NCBI RefSeq assembly: GCF_947500045.1
Contig: NZ_CANMQQ010000003.1
Coordinates: 310,001 to 374,000, forward strand
DNA: 64,000 nucleotides
DNA from: an uncultured Ruegeria sp.
GTDB taxonomy: Bacteria; Pseudomonadota; Alphaproteobacteria; Rhodobacterales; Rhodobacteraceae
Direction of reading: 5' to 3'
Numbering within the stretch: position 1 is the first letter of the stretch; every line of letters starts with the position of its first letter. The notes below the pieces were generated by a model. It was not told where the DNA came from and made no database searches. It was given only the letters and a program-made list of their open reading frames with translations. Below, piece by piece: positions 54,692 through 64,000 of the stretch. The translations under genes were made by a program, and so were the position numbers.

Positions 54692-55009
54692 TCACAGGCA
54701 GTTCTTATTGAACGTCCGCTCCATGGTCTTGAACTGTTTTTGTACGCGCTTGGGTTCGGGCAGTGCCTCTAACTGCTCGGTTACGTTCTCACCCGTATAC
54801 CAGGATTGAAACAACAGCGCCTTGATATCATCGTCCAGAACTGTGTCGGCGACGTTATAGGTGCACAGGCATTCCTCCATCGTGATCTGCCCGCTGGGGT
54901 CACCTTCTACCATCTTCTGGCACACCGCCTGAGGTGGGCGGTCGGCCAATGCAAGTTGAGGCAAGATCAACAGCGCCCCCGCGCCAGCGATATTTTTGAT
55001 TGTGGTCAT
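54692..55009 (-). CDS. Small secreted protein with four cysteines
   Basis: This 105-residue protein has a signal peptide (about 1-22, ending LALADRPP) and a mature region with cysteines in AVCQKM, ECLCTY and the final NKNCL. GGGAGGGGACG precedes the ATG at 55009. It lies upstream of the small lipoprotein gene on the same strand, 102 bases apart. No family recognised. Confidence 0.7.
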   Translation of the reverse strand: MTTIKNIAGAGALLILPQLALADRPPQAVCQKMVEGDPSGQITMEECLCTYNVADTVLDDDIKALLFQSWYTGENVTEQLEALPEPKRVQKQFKTMERTFNKNCL

Positions 55010-55087
55010 AAGACGTCCCCTCCCATCAGCCACTGCACCGTGGACTACGATGTCCAGCTTAGACGGATCAGGGATGACGCAAAGAAA

Positions 55088-55116
55088 AAAATAGCCCCGG
55101 CGTTGCAGCCGGGGCC
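55088..55116 (-). terminator. Intrinsic terminator of eno
   Basis: GCCCCGGC (55094-55101), loop GTTGCA, GCCGGGGC (55108-55115). On the minus strand the stem is followed by TATTTTTTTC. It lies 30 bases past the eno stop codon. Confidence 0.88.
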
Positions 55117-55144
55117 ATATCGGATATCTGGTCAGAGGGTCAGA

Positions 55145-56485
<1,341 letters not shown>

Positions 56486-56559
56486 CCGGCTTCGTTACCG
56501 CTAACACGTATATTTTCTGGCGTTTAGGGCTAACAGGTTGATGTTTGCGCCAACACCGA

Positions 56560-57438
56560 TCAGGCCGGGATCATCTCACGCGCAAGGCGGCGTTCGCGGA
56601 CAAAGGTGTACAGACCCGACCCGATGATCAGCGTGGCCCCGGCAAGGGTCATCGCATCCGGCCGCTCGTTAAACACCAGCACACCCGCAATCATCGAGAA
56701 CACAAGGCGCGTATAGCGGAAAGGCATCATGGCCGAAGCCTCACCCACCCGCATCGCCGAGACGATGCCATAATACCCCAAAACACCGAATCCGATGGCA
56801 CCCAGGCAAGGCCAGATCGGGACCGCCTGCATCGGAACATAGGTTTGGGAAGACACGGCCATCAGGACCAGCCCGACGATCATCACCGCCACATAGGCCT
56901 GCATTGCAACCACGGTCGAGGCCACCCGCACGTCCAGCTTGCGTGTCATCAGATCCCGCGCGGCAATCGCAAATACCGATGCGACCACCAGCAGGGTTTC
57001 CGGCTGAAAGCCATCGAGGCCCGGGCGAATAATCATCAATACACCGACAAACCCAACCCCGATCGCGCTCCACCGTCGCCAACCGACTTGTTCGCCCAGA
57101 AACAGCGCCGCCCCCATCGTCACCGCAAGGGGCATAACCTGAAATACCGCCGCAACCGTGGACAGGTCGATAAGCGACAATGCGGTTATAAAGCAAATCG
57201 CGCCAATCCCTTCGGCCGCCGCACGGGCCACCGGCAACGGTGACCAGGCAACCGGATCAAAGATGCGCCTGCGCGTCGCGACTGACATCACCACGAAGAC
57301 CGCGCCGCAAACCAAACCCAAAAGAACGAGAATCTGCCCTGTCGGAACCGAGACCGACAGTTGTTTGATAAACATATCCTCAATCGCAAAGGCTGCCATC
57401 GACCCGACAAGCAGCAGGATGCCGTTTACATTGTTCAT
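56560..57438 (-). CDS. EamA/DMT family transporter
   Basis: This protein of about 292 residues has ten hydrophobic helices and two EamA domains. It begins MNNVNGILLLVGSMAAFAIE and the second half carries ALFLGEQVGWRRWSAIGVGF. ATG 57438 has GGAAACGCGC before it; ATG 57450 adds four residues. Such transporters export metabolites. It follows the Fur-family gene after 132 bases on the same strand. Confidence 0.85.
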   Translation of the reverse strand: MNNVNGILLLVGSMAAFAIEDMFIKQLSVSVPTGQILVLLGLVCGAVFVVMSVATRRRIFDPVAWSPLPVARAAAEGIGAICFITALSLIDLSTVAAVFQVMPLAVTMGAALFLGEQVGWRRWSAIGVGFVGVLMIIRPGLDGFQPETLLVVASVFAIAARDLMTRKLDVRVASTVVAMQAYVAVMIVGLVLMAVSSQTYVPMQAVPIWPCLGAIGFGVLGYYGIVSAMRVGEASAMMPFRYTRLVFSMIAGVLVFNERPDAMTLAGATLIIGSGLYTFVRERRLAREMIPA

Positions 57439-57570
57439 GCGCGTTTCCATTGGAGTGGGGGAAATAAACCCAATAACCGCACAAGAACCGTACGCAGTGG
57501 CCTGTGGCAAGACAAAACTCGGCACAACCGATGATTTGCCGTGAACCGTTCTATCGCGATTTGTGATGGA

Positions 57571-57984
57571 TCAGTCTTTGGTCAGCGGCACGCCATAAAG
57601 TTCCAGCCGGTGCCCTTTCAGTTTGTAACCAAGTTTGGCAGCAATCTTTTCCTGCAGCGCTTCGATTTCAGGATCCACAAACTCAATCACCTCGCCCGAT
57701 TGCACGTCGATCAGGTGGTCATGATGATCACGTTCGGCATCTTCGTAACGCGCACGGCCATCGCCGAACTCCAACCGTTCAAGAATTCCGGCCTCTTCAA
57801 ACAGTTTGACGGTTCGATACACCGTGGCGATCGAAATGCCGGAATCTTCGGCTGAGGCCCGGGAATAAAGTTCTTCCACATCCGGGTGGTCAGCGCTTTG
57901 CTGCAACACCTGAGCGATTGTTCGGCGCTGGCCAGTCATGCGCAGGCCTTTAGCTTCGCAACGGGAAATTATCGTATCGGACAT
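57571..57984 (-). CDS. Fur-family metalloregulator (Fur/Mur type)
   Basis: This 137-residue regulator has an N-terminal winged helix (GLRMTGQRRTIAQVL; ISIATVYRTVKLF as recognition helix) and a dimerisation domain with metal site RDHHDHLIDVQSGEV. In alphaproteobacteria this type often senses manganese (Mur) rather than iron; Irr lacks this pattern. GAGAGTAACC precedes the ATG. It lies between an EEP-family hydrolase and a transporter. Confidence 0.85.
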   Translation of the reverse strand: MSDTIISRCEAKGLRMTGQRRTIAQVLQQSADHPDVEELYSRASAEDSGISIATVYRTVKLFEEAGILERLEFGDGRARYEDAERDHHDHLIDVQSGEVIEFVDPEIEALQEKIAAKLGYKLKGHRLELYGVPLTKD

Positions 57985-58056
57985 GGTTACTCTCGGAACA
58001 GTTCGAACCACATACTTAATATGTCTGTTTGCCTTGCGCTACAGCCGATTTCGCCG

Positions 58057-58761
58057 TCAGGCAACGCGTCGCAGATCAGCCCAAACCGGCAGATGGTCAG
58101 AAGCAATGTGCGCTGGCCGCGTATCATGAACCCCATGCAAAGCGGCCTCAAGCCCCTGCCCCAGCGCGATTCTGTCCAGTGCCCCCAATGGCTGCGCCGC
58201 CGGAAAGCTGGGCACGGGTGGCAAAAAACGCATGTCAGGCGCCAGGTGATCCAGAACCGGTTGGCGCGACCATTCGTTGAAATCCCCGGCCCAGACGGTG
58301 GGCATATCCTCAAGCTCGGAATCGAAGCGTCTGATGTGATTTATCTGATGGCGTCGCGACGCGGGCAGCAGCCCCAGATGCATCCCCATCACACGCAGCG
58401 GGCCAATCTGCGTCTCAAACTCCACCCGCACGGCACCTCTGGGCTCCAACCCCGGCAAATCGTGATGCCCGGTCTGACGTACTTCAATCGCATCCCCACG
58501 CCAGATGACGGCGTTGCCATGCCAGCCCAGACTGCCCGCACCACCCAGATCAACAATCTGCCATCCAGCCTCATTCAGCATGAAATGGGGCAACGCGGCA
58601 GGCCGAGGGGGTAGACGCTTATCCGCCTCCTGCAGAACAACGATATCAGCCTTCATGCTGTCGATGACCTGCATGATCCGCTGCGGTTGCCGCCGAAAAT
58701 CGAGGCCAACGCATTTCTGAATGTTGTAACTGGCAAGACGCAGGGTCGACAGGCGGGTCAT
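58057..58761 (-). CDS. Endonuclease/exonuclease/phosphatase family protein
   Basis: This 234-residue protein has the EEP fold: SYNIQKC (first metal site), VVLQEADKRLP (catalytic Glu), MGMHLGLLPASRR, WAGDFNEW and the final SDHLPVWADL (Asp-His pair). It could cleave DNA, RNA or phosphoesters; the target is unknown. ATG 58761 starts the family sequence. Its leader overlaps a small out-of-frame ORF from 58819. Confidence 0.86.
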   Translation of the reverse strand: MTRLSTLRLASYNIQKCVGLDFRRQPQRIMQVIDSMKADIVVLQEADKRLPPRPAALPHFMLNEAGWQIVDLGGAGSLGWHGNAVIWRGDAIEVRQTGHHDLPGLEPRGAVRVEFETQIGPLRVMGMHLGLLPASRRHQINHIRRFDSELEDMPTVWAGDFNEWSRQPVLDHLAPDMRFLPPVPSFPAAQPLGALDRIALGQGLEAALHGVHDTRPAHIASDHLPVWADLRRVA

Positions 58762-58943
58762 GGGTTTCCGTTGGCTGTTCAAACACCAAGAGTGCCACGC
58801 CCAGCGCCCAGCGCAACATGAATCAACCCTCAGACACAGAACCTGAAGATGAATTAATCCCAAAGCCCCCTCTAAACGCAAATTCTGTATACACACTTAT
58901 CTGTTTCGCTAAAGTATTCGAATAGCCGAGCTAAGGATCAAAC

Positions 58944-59855
58944 GTGGATACAACGTTCGCAACCCTGGTACTTGTCGACATTTCAGGGAGCACGCCGCTG
59001 TACAAAGCGGTGGGTGAAGCCGAGGCGCAGCGCCTTCTCCAACTGGAACTTGACCGGCTCCGGCGCGTACTTGCGGCCCATGGCGGTGTTCAGGTTGGAC
59101 AGAAAGGGGATGATGTCCTCAGTTACTTCCTCGACGCAAATTCGGCGTTGAAAGCGGCGATGGACCTGATCAAGGGATCTTCGGAAACCCCTCTATCGGT
59201 TCATGTTGGTGTGCATTGTGGGCCAATCGTCCTCACGGAAAAAGGGGTTTATGGCGAGGCGGTGAATATCACTGCACGACTTGCCACTGCCGCCAACCCC
59301 GGAGAGGCCTGTCTCAGCGATGGCGTAGTCGATATGCTGCAGGGCAACTTGCGGCAGGCGCTCAAGCCGATTGGACGCCTTAACCTCAAGGGTTTGACCG
59401 AACAGTTCATGGTCCACTCCCTGCAGAAACCGGCCATGGCCCCCAACACGCATACCAGATTACCCCTATCCTATGGTCGGACCAAGGATCACTGGAAGCC
59501 CCGCGAACGCCTGACGCTCTTGCTCAGCCACGGGGATCGCTCATGGCGTTGCCATGAGAATGACGAATTGGCAATCGGCCGGTCATCGGATTGCGACGTT
59601 GTCTTGTCGCAGCCCTGGGTCTCGCGCGTGCACGCGGTTCTTGGCATCAAGGACGGCAAGTTAATTCTTACAGACCGCAGCACATCGGGCACCTACCTGA
59701 AATCCGAGGCCGGTCGCGAAATCCAGTTAAAGCGTGAATCCGTCATGCTGGCAGATAGCGGGTTGATCTCTCCGGCCTTGCCCATCGCTGAGTCTGATAT
59801 CTGTCTGCAGTTTGAACTTTTAGGCCGCCCTCAGGTGCCACAAAACGTCGCCTGA
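58944..59855 (+). CDS. Class III nucleotide cyclase fused to an FHA domain
   Basis: This 303-residue protein joins a cyclase homology domain (about 1-160) to an FHA domain (about 190-290). The cyclase keeps metal Asp12 (VDISGST), QKGDDVL with K54 and D56/57, and N108 plus R112 ([10 protein letters not shown]), the residues needed for catalysis. The FHA part has [18 protein letters not shown] and [10 protein letters not shown], the phosphothreonine-binding loops. GTG start after AAGGA. It is convergent with selO, overlapping 25 bases. I infer that phosphorylation controls cyclic nucleotide synthesis. Confidence 0.85.
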   Translation: MDTTFATLVLVDISGSTPLYKAVGEAEAQRLLQLELDRLRRVLAAHGGVQVGQKGDDVLSYFLDANSALKAAMDLIKGSSETPLSVHVGVHCGPIVLTEKGVYGEAVNITARLATAANPGEACLSDGVVDMLQGNLRQALKPIGRLNLKGLTEQFMVHSLQKPAMAPNTHTRLPLSYGRTKDHWKPRERLTLLLSHGDRSWRCHENDELAIGRSSDCDVVLSQPWVSRVHAVLGIKDGKLILTDRSTSGTYLKSEAGREIQLKRESVMLADSGLISPALPIAESDICLQFELLGRPQVPQNVA

Positions 59856-61249
59856 ACCACTTCATTTTCTGCCGGAGGTCGCTTTAGATCAGCGGCGTCC
59901 GGTTGATCCTCATAGGGCCGTCTTAAAACATCGTTCAGGCGCTGGAATGGTGCGTAATCCCCCTGCACCGCCGCCTGAATCATTTGCTCAACCCGATGAT
60001 TGCGCGGAATAAACGCCGGGTTTGCCGCCGCCATCACCTCTGCTGGCACCGCTTCGCGCTGCACCCGCGCCTGCCACCCTTCGGCCCATTGGTCGTAGGT
60101 CGCAGGATCGGTAAATTGGTCCCGCGCGTTCTGACTGCCCAGCGCTCTGAACGTATTGGTGAAATCAGCCCTGTTCTGCGCCATCCGGATTAACAGATCC
60201 GAGATCATCTCAAGATCCCCCTCCTCAGCCCGGGTCAGCCCAATCTTGGCCCTGAACCGCTCTAGCCATTGCTCTTGCAACAGGTCAGGCATGGCATGCA
60301 CGATCTCTGTCGCCTCCTCCACAGCAGCGTCTTTGTCTTCGAACTGCTGGATCAAAGCCGTCGCCAACTGCGCAAGATTCCAAACCGCAATTTCGGGCTG
60401 GTTCGAATAGGCATATCGCCCCATCTGGTCAATCGAACTGAAAACCGTGTTCGGATGATAGCTATCCATAAAGGCGCAAGGCCCATAGTCGATAGTCTCA
60501 CCCGCGATCGAACTGTTATCCGTATTCATCACCCCGTGAATGAACCCGACGCCCATCCACTGCGCGATTAGCCGCGCCTGTGCGTCCCGCACCGCGCGCA
60601 GCAGCCCCATAGGACCCTCTGCCTGAGGATAGTGGCGCTGAATGGCATATTCAGTCAGCCGCCGCAGGTTATCCAACTGTCCCCGGGCGGCAAATACCTG
60701 AAAGGTACCCACGCGCAGGTGGCTTTGCGCTACACGGGTTAAAACTGCGCCGGGCATCGGGCCCTCGCGCAATACGATTTCACCGGTCTCGACCGCTGCC
60801 AAAGCCCGTGTTGTGGGTATACCCAGCGCATGCATCGCCTCGGATACAACATATTCGCGCAGCACCGGTCCCAGCCAGGCCCGCCCATCGCCCCGACGGG
60901 AAAACGGTGTCTGGCCCGACCCTTTCAGCTGAATATCCCGCCTGATCCCATCCGTGCCGACAACCTCGCCCAATAAAACCGCCCGCCCATCACCAAGCTG
61001 GGGGTTATAGGTTCCAAACTGATGCCCAGAATAAAGCTGCGCCAGGGGCTCAGCACCTTCTGGCACAGAGTTGCCCGCAAAAACTTGCGCCATCTCTTCG
61101 GCCTCACCGGGCGTAATCCGCAATACTTGGGCCAAATCGGCGTTGAGCGCGATCAGACGCGGCGCACGGACAGACACAGGCGCTTGCCTTGCAAAGAACC
61201 CCTCCGGCAGGCGGGCGTAGCTGTTGTCAAAAGGGATCATCATGGTCAT
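59831..61249 (-). CDS. selO: Protein adenylyltransferase SelO (YdiU)
   Basis: This 472-residue pseudokinase-fold enzyme transfers AMP to proteins. [20 protein letters not shown] and [20 protein letters not shown] are the nucleotide-binding signatures. It ends ATFCGT, placing a Cys where animal SelO has selenocysteine. ATG 61249 begins [15 protein letters not shown]; close alternatives at 61243 and 61240 exist. It diverges from a cupin gene. Confidence 0.93.
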   Translation of the reverse strand: MTMMIPFDNSYARLPEGFFARQAPVSVRAPRLIALNADLAQVLRITPGEAEEMAQVFAGNSVPEGAEPLAQLYSGHQFGTYNPQLGDGRAVLLGEVVGTDGIRRDIQLKGSGQTPFSRRGDGRAWLGPVLREYVVSEAMHALGIPTTRALAAVETGEIVLREGPMPGAVLTRVAQSHLRVGTFQVFAARGQLDNLRRLTEYAIQRHYPQAEGPMGLLRAVRDAQARLIAQWMGVGFIHGVMNTDNSSIAGETIDYGPCAFMDSYHPNTVFSSIDQMGRYAYSNQPEIAVWNLAQLATALIQQFEDKDAAVEEATEIVHAMPDLLQEQWLERFRAKIGLTRAEEGDLEMISDLLIRMAQNRADFTNTFRALGSQNARDQFTDPATYDQWAEGWQARVQREAVPAEVMAAANPAFIPRNHRVEQMIQAAVQGDYAPFQRLNDVLRRPYEDQPDAADLKRPPAENEVVQATFCGT

Positions 61250-61336
61250 GCGGCAAACATATGCACTGGTCACACAATTGCCATAGCAGATCATGCGACG
61301 CCGTGCATAATCAGCGCAATCAAACCTGGGACCGCC

Positions 61337-61756
61337 ATGACCGCACAAGACATCATCAATCGTCTGAACCTGCAGCAGCACCCCGAAGGCGGCTGGTACA
61401 AAGAAACCTGGCGCGCCGACAATCCGGGTCGCGCCACCGGCACCTGCATCTATTTTCTGCTGGCAGAGGGTGAAAGCAGCCACTGGCACAAAGTCGACGC
61501 CACTGAAATCTGGCTCTATCATTCGGGCGCGCCTTTGATCCTGTCGCTCAGCTCAAATGACAAAGGCCCGGCCACCGATCTCATATTGACGGCAGAGCTC
61601 GCTAAAGGTGCACCTCAGATCATCGTGCCAAAGGATCATTGGCAAGCCGCGCGCAGCACCGGCGCTTATACGTTGGTCAGTTGCACGGTTTCACCAGGGT
61701 TTGAGTTCGAGGGATTTGAACTCGCGAAACCCGGCTTTGACATCCCGACAAAATAA
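61337..61756 (+). CDS. Cupin domain protein (DUF985)
   Basis: This 139-residue protein matches the DUF985 cupin: [35 protein letters not shown] with metal-binding His residues, and [21 protein letters not shown]. The ATG at 61337 begins the family sequence. Function unknown. It is convergent with anmK across repeat copy E. Confidence 0.88.
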   Translation: MTAQDIINRLNLQQHPEGGWYKETWRADNPGRATGTCIYFLLAEGESSHWHKVDATEIWLYHSGAPLILSLSSNDKGPATDLILTAELAKGAPQIIVPKDHWQAARSTGAYTLVSCTVSPGFEFEGFELAKPGFDIPTK

Positions 61757-61804
61757 CAACGGCCCGTCCATCAGACCCAGGCTCAGCCCTCAGGGCGTCC
61801 GCAT

Positions 61805-61861
61805 CTTCATCTGGCCAAAAATACCTCGGGGGAGTCGCGCAGCGACGGGGGCAGCGCCCCC
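61805..61861 (-). repeat. Dispersed intergenic hairpin repeat, copy E
   Basis: CTTCATCTGGCCAAAAATA then CCTCGGGGGA, GTCGC/GCGAC and GGGGGC/GCCCCC hairpins. It ends on the anmK stop codon and is nearly the same as copy C. Confidence 0.78.
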
Positions 61862-62988
61862 TACACGCCAACCATAGCGCCTCGTGCCGGGGCCGACACG
61901 ATACCGCCCCCAACGCACGCGCTGACACCGGTCGTACCCGGGCATGACGTCGGCAAACCTCGTGCCACCCGAACAGCGAGATATGCAAAGGCCTGCGCCT
62001 CAAGCATATCGCCGTCCAATCCAACCGCCTCGACGGGCCCTACCGGACAATCCAGAGACACGCGCAGCATCTCCATCAGCACGGGGTTATTTCGACCACC
62101 TCCAGTCACCAGAATGCGCGAAGGTGGTTTGGGACAATGCTCCATCCCCTGCACCACGCCTGCCGCACTCATTCCAGTCAGCGTGGCGACCGCATCGGCA
62201 TCACTCAGCTCCTTTACCAACCCGATCATTTCCGAGAAATCATTCCGGTCCAGCGACTTGGGTGGCATCCGATTGAAGAAAGGTTCCGACAGAAACAGCT
62301 CAAGCGCACCGGTTTCAACCGTTCCATCGCGCGCCAACACGCCATCCTGATCCATCGGCAGCCCCAGCCGCGCTTGCATCAGGTCATCTACCGGAGCATT
62401 GGCGGGTCCGGTATCGAAAGCCACCAATGCCCCCGGCGCCTCGGGACCATCAAAGGATGGATCCACATAGGTCAGGTTCCCCACACCACCGAGGTTAAGG
62501 AAACACATTGGCTCTTGCGCCCCGATCCATTTGGCGCAAGCAAAATGAAAGAACGGAGCCAGAGGTGCGCCCTCACCACCCAGTGCCACGTCATCACTGC
62601 GGAAGTCCCAAACCACCGGCAGCCCCAGCGCTTGAGACAGGCCAAGACCGTCGCCCACCTGCAACGTCCCGCGCCCGCGTGGTTCATGCGCCAACGTCTG
62701 ACCATGGAAGCCAATCAGGTCCACCTCTTCGAATTCTGAAAGAACCTCGGCATGCGCGCGGGTCACAAGCTCAGCCGAGGTATCAACCTCTGGGCCATGC
62801 CAATGCCCAAGGGCCGCGCGCAATGTGGCACGTTCCTCTTCTGAATACGCACGGTACGCGCTGGGACCAAAGCCAAAAATCTCATGCCCGTCGGTTTCGA
62901 CCACGGCGGCATCCACACCGTCCAGAGATGTGCCCGACATGGCTCCCAATGCCCTGATCGCACCCGATTTGCTGATGACCCTGCCCAC
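61861..62988 (-). CDS. anmK: Anhydro-N-acetylmuramic acid kinase
   Basis: This protein of about 375 residues phosphorylates and opens anhydroMurNAc during cell-wall recycling. [15 protein letters not shown] (ATP site), [25 protein letters not shown] and [12 protein letters not shown] are family motifs. I chose GTG at 62988 with GAGGT upstream, which leaves a short N-terminus; an ATG at 63075 would add 29 residues. It diverges from tyrS. Confidence 0.87.
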   Translation of the reverse strand: MGRVISKSGAIRALGAMSGTSLDGVDAAVVETDGHEIFGFGPSAYRAYSEEERATLRAALGHWHGPEVDTSAELVTRAHAEVLSEFEEVDLIGFHGQTLAHEPRGRGTLQVGDGLGLSQALGLPVVWDFRSDDVALGGEGAPLAPFFHFACAKWIGAQEPMCFLNLGGVGNLTYVDPSFDGPEAPGALVAFDTGPANAPVDDLMQARLGLPMDQDGVLARDGTVETGALELFLSEPFFNRMPPKSLDRNDFSEMIGLVKELSDADAVATLTGMSAAGVVQGMEHCPKPPSRILVTGGGRNNPVLMEMLRVSLDCPVGPVEAVGLDGDMLEAQAFAYLAVRVARGLPTSCPGTTGVSACVGGGIVSAPARGAMVGV

Positions 62989-63171
62989 GCCGACCTCGTT
63001 TCTTGCATCATACACCCGGTGAACAGGGTGCTGAGCACAACCTGCACGGTAACGCAAAGCCATGGCAAGGCACATCCTGCGCGAGCGAAATTTTTCTTGG
63101 ACATGGTGCCTTTTCCTTGCCCCTGACGCCGCCTATACAGTGCTCCGCAATAGTAACCCCGAGGGCACGAT

Positions 63172-64000
63172 ATGACCTACCACCCCAAATCGGATTTCAT
63201 CGCCACGATGATCGAGCGCGGCTTTCTCGCCGACTGCACCGATTATCAGGGCCTTGATGAGGCGCTGATCAGCGGGGTGCAGACGGCTTATATCGGGTAT
63301 GACGCCACCGCGCAGTCGCTGCACGTGGGTCACCTGATGAACATCATGGTGTTGCGTTGGCTGCAAAAGACCGGCCACAAACCGATTACCCTGATGGGCG
63401 GAGGCACCACCAAGGTGGGTGACCCCTCGTTCCGTTCGGATGAACGCCCCCTACTTGGTCCCGAACAGATCGATGCCAATATCGCGGGTATGAAGCAGGT
63501 GTTCGCGAAATACCTGTCTTACGATGACAGCGATACCGGCGCGCTGATGCTCAACAATGCCGAGTGGCTGGACAGCCTGAACTACCTCGATTTCCTGCGT
63601 GATATCGGGCGGCATTTCTCGGTGAACCGGATGCTGAGCTTTGAATCGGTGAAATCGCGGCTGGATCGCGAACAATCGCTGAGCTTCCTCGAATTCAACT
63701 ACATGATCCTGCAGGCCTACGACTTCCTCGAGTTGAACCGCCGTTATGGCTGCGTTCTGCAGATGGGCGGTTCGGACCAGTGGGGCAATATCGTCAACGG
63801 TATCGACCTGACCCGTCGCGTGCTGGATCAGGAAATCTATGGCCTGACCACCCCCCTGCTGACCACCAGCGACGGCCGCAAGATGGGCAAGTCGCAAGGC
63901 GGCGCGGTCTGGCTGAACGGAGATATGCTGAGCGCTTATGAGTTCTGGCAGTTCTGGCGCAACACCACCGACGCGGATGTGGGCCGGTTCCTGAAAATCT
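63172..64000 (+). CDS. tyrS: Tyrosyl-tRNA synthetase, N-terminal part (cut by window edge)
   Basis: The 276 residues visible belong to the class I Tyr[20 protein letters not shown] holds the HIGH-like motif (HVGH), [15 protein letters not shown] binds tyrosine and KMGKSQGG is the KMSKS loop. GAGGG precedes the ATG at 63172. The anticodon-binding and S4-like parts lie outside the window. Confidence 0.95.
   Translation, partial: MTYHPKSDFIATMIERGFLADCTDYQGLDEALISGVQTAYIGYDATAQSLHVGHLMNIMVLRWLQKTGHKPITLMGGGTTKVGDPSFRSDERPLLGPEQIDANIAGMKQVFAKYLSYDDSDTGALMLNNAEWLDSLNYLDFLRDIGRHFSVNRMLSFESVKSRLDREQSLSFLEFNYMILQAYDFLELNRRYGCVLQMGGSDQWGNIVNGIDLTRRVLDQEIYGLTTPLLTTSDGRKMGKSQGGAVWLNGDMLSAYEFWQFWRNTTDADVGRFLKI

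Noticed and set aside
58590..58819. A 57-codon minus-strand ORF from ATG 58819 with GAGGG upstream, overlapping the start of the EEP gene out of frame.
   Set aside because: The first 13 residues look like a hydrophobic leader, but the rest is the shadow of the EEP gene. It may be a regulatory upstream ORF, but the evidence is too thin.

Overview
This is a 64 kb stretch of chromosome from an alphaproteobacterium, most probably a marine Roseobacter-group Rhodobacteraceae (Ruegeria-like). The evidence is moderately high GC with dense, often overlapping genes; clusters such as radA-cvpA-purF, tatABC, surE-pcm-nlpD, pepA-holC next to lptG-lptD-surA-pdxA-rsmA, and prfA-prmC; a direct-repeat LexA box of the alphaproteobacterial type; and five copies of an intergenic hairpin repeat beginning CTTCATCTGGC. 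No rRNA, tRNA, CRISPR array, prophage or insertion sequence was seen. The window opens in the last codons of pgpA and ends inside tyrS.

Layout. 1-5.5 kb: pgpA end, an NMN amidase, pyrE behind a possible leader/attenuator, dnaB behind a cluster of DnaA-box-like sites, a 2OG-Fe(II) oxygenase and alr. 5.5-8 kb: MlaE/MlaF lipid ABC transporter genes, an odd AT-richer membrane ORF and a PqiA-like protein. 8-14.4 kb: a membrane coiled-coil protein, radA, cvpA, a DnaJ-type zinc mini-protein, purF, a PilP-like orphan and an SDR. 14.4-21 kb: AAA protein, tatABC, a small enzyme plus WYL regulator behind a perfect palindrome, then surE-pcm-nlpD. 21-25.7 kb (minus strand): an orphan ABC ATPase, arsM, and a SnoaL-SDR-AlkC group preceded by a LexA-type box. 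25.8-31.4 kb: prfC, a glycosyltransferase, an RNA helicase, an EamA exporter and small ORFs. 31.4-35.7 kb: a carnitine catabolism cluster (SDR, carnitine dehydrogenase-thioesterase fusion, BKACE enzyme, divergent GlxA/AraC regulator). 35.7-45.4 kb: aldo/keto reductase, holC, pepA, and divergently lptG-lptD-surA-pdxA-rsmA. 45.4-53 kb: a DUF4167 protein, prmC, prfA, small proteins, two ureohydrolases, an M20 amidohydrolase and mazG. 53-64 kb: nucleoside hydrolase, acetyltransferase, two small exported proteins, eno, an EamA transporter, a Fur-family regulator, an EEP-family hydrolase, a nucleotide cyclase-FHA fusion, selO, a cupin, anmK and tyrS.

How the genes fit together. Most are core functions: replication (dnaB, holC), translation termination (prfA with its methylase prmC, prfC), outer-membrane biogenesis (LptG, LptD, SurA, MlaEF), Tat export, and nucleotide supply (pyrE, purF, mazG, nucleoside hydrolase). 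The accessory content is the carnitine pathway, arsenite methylation, the putative SOS-linked alkylation-repair operon, the ureohydrolase operon, and a small signalling protein joining a class III nucleotide cyclase to an FHA domain. The signals most worth following are the LexA box before the AlkC operon, the DnaA-box cluster before dnaB, the pyrE leader, the missing lptF beside lptG, the cyclase-FHA fusion and the dispersed repeat family. All functions are read from motifs and context; no database search was run.
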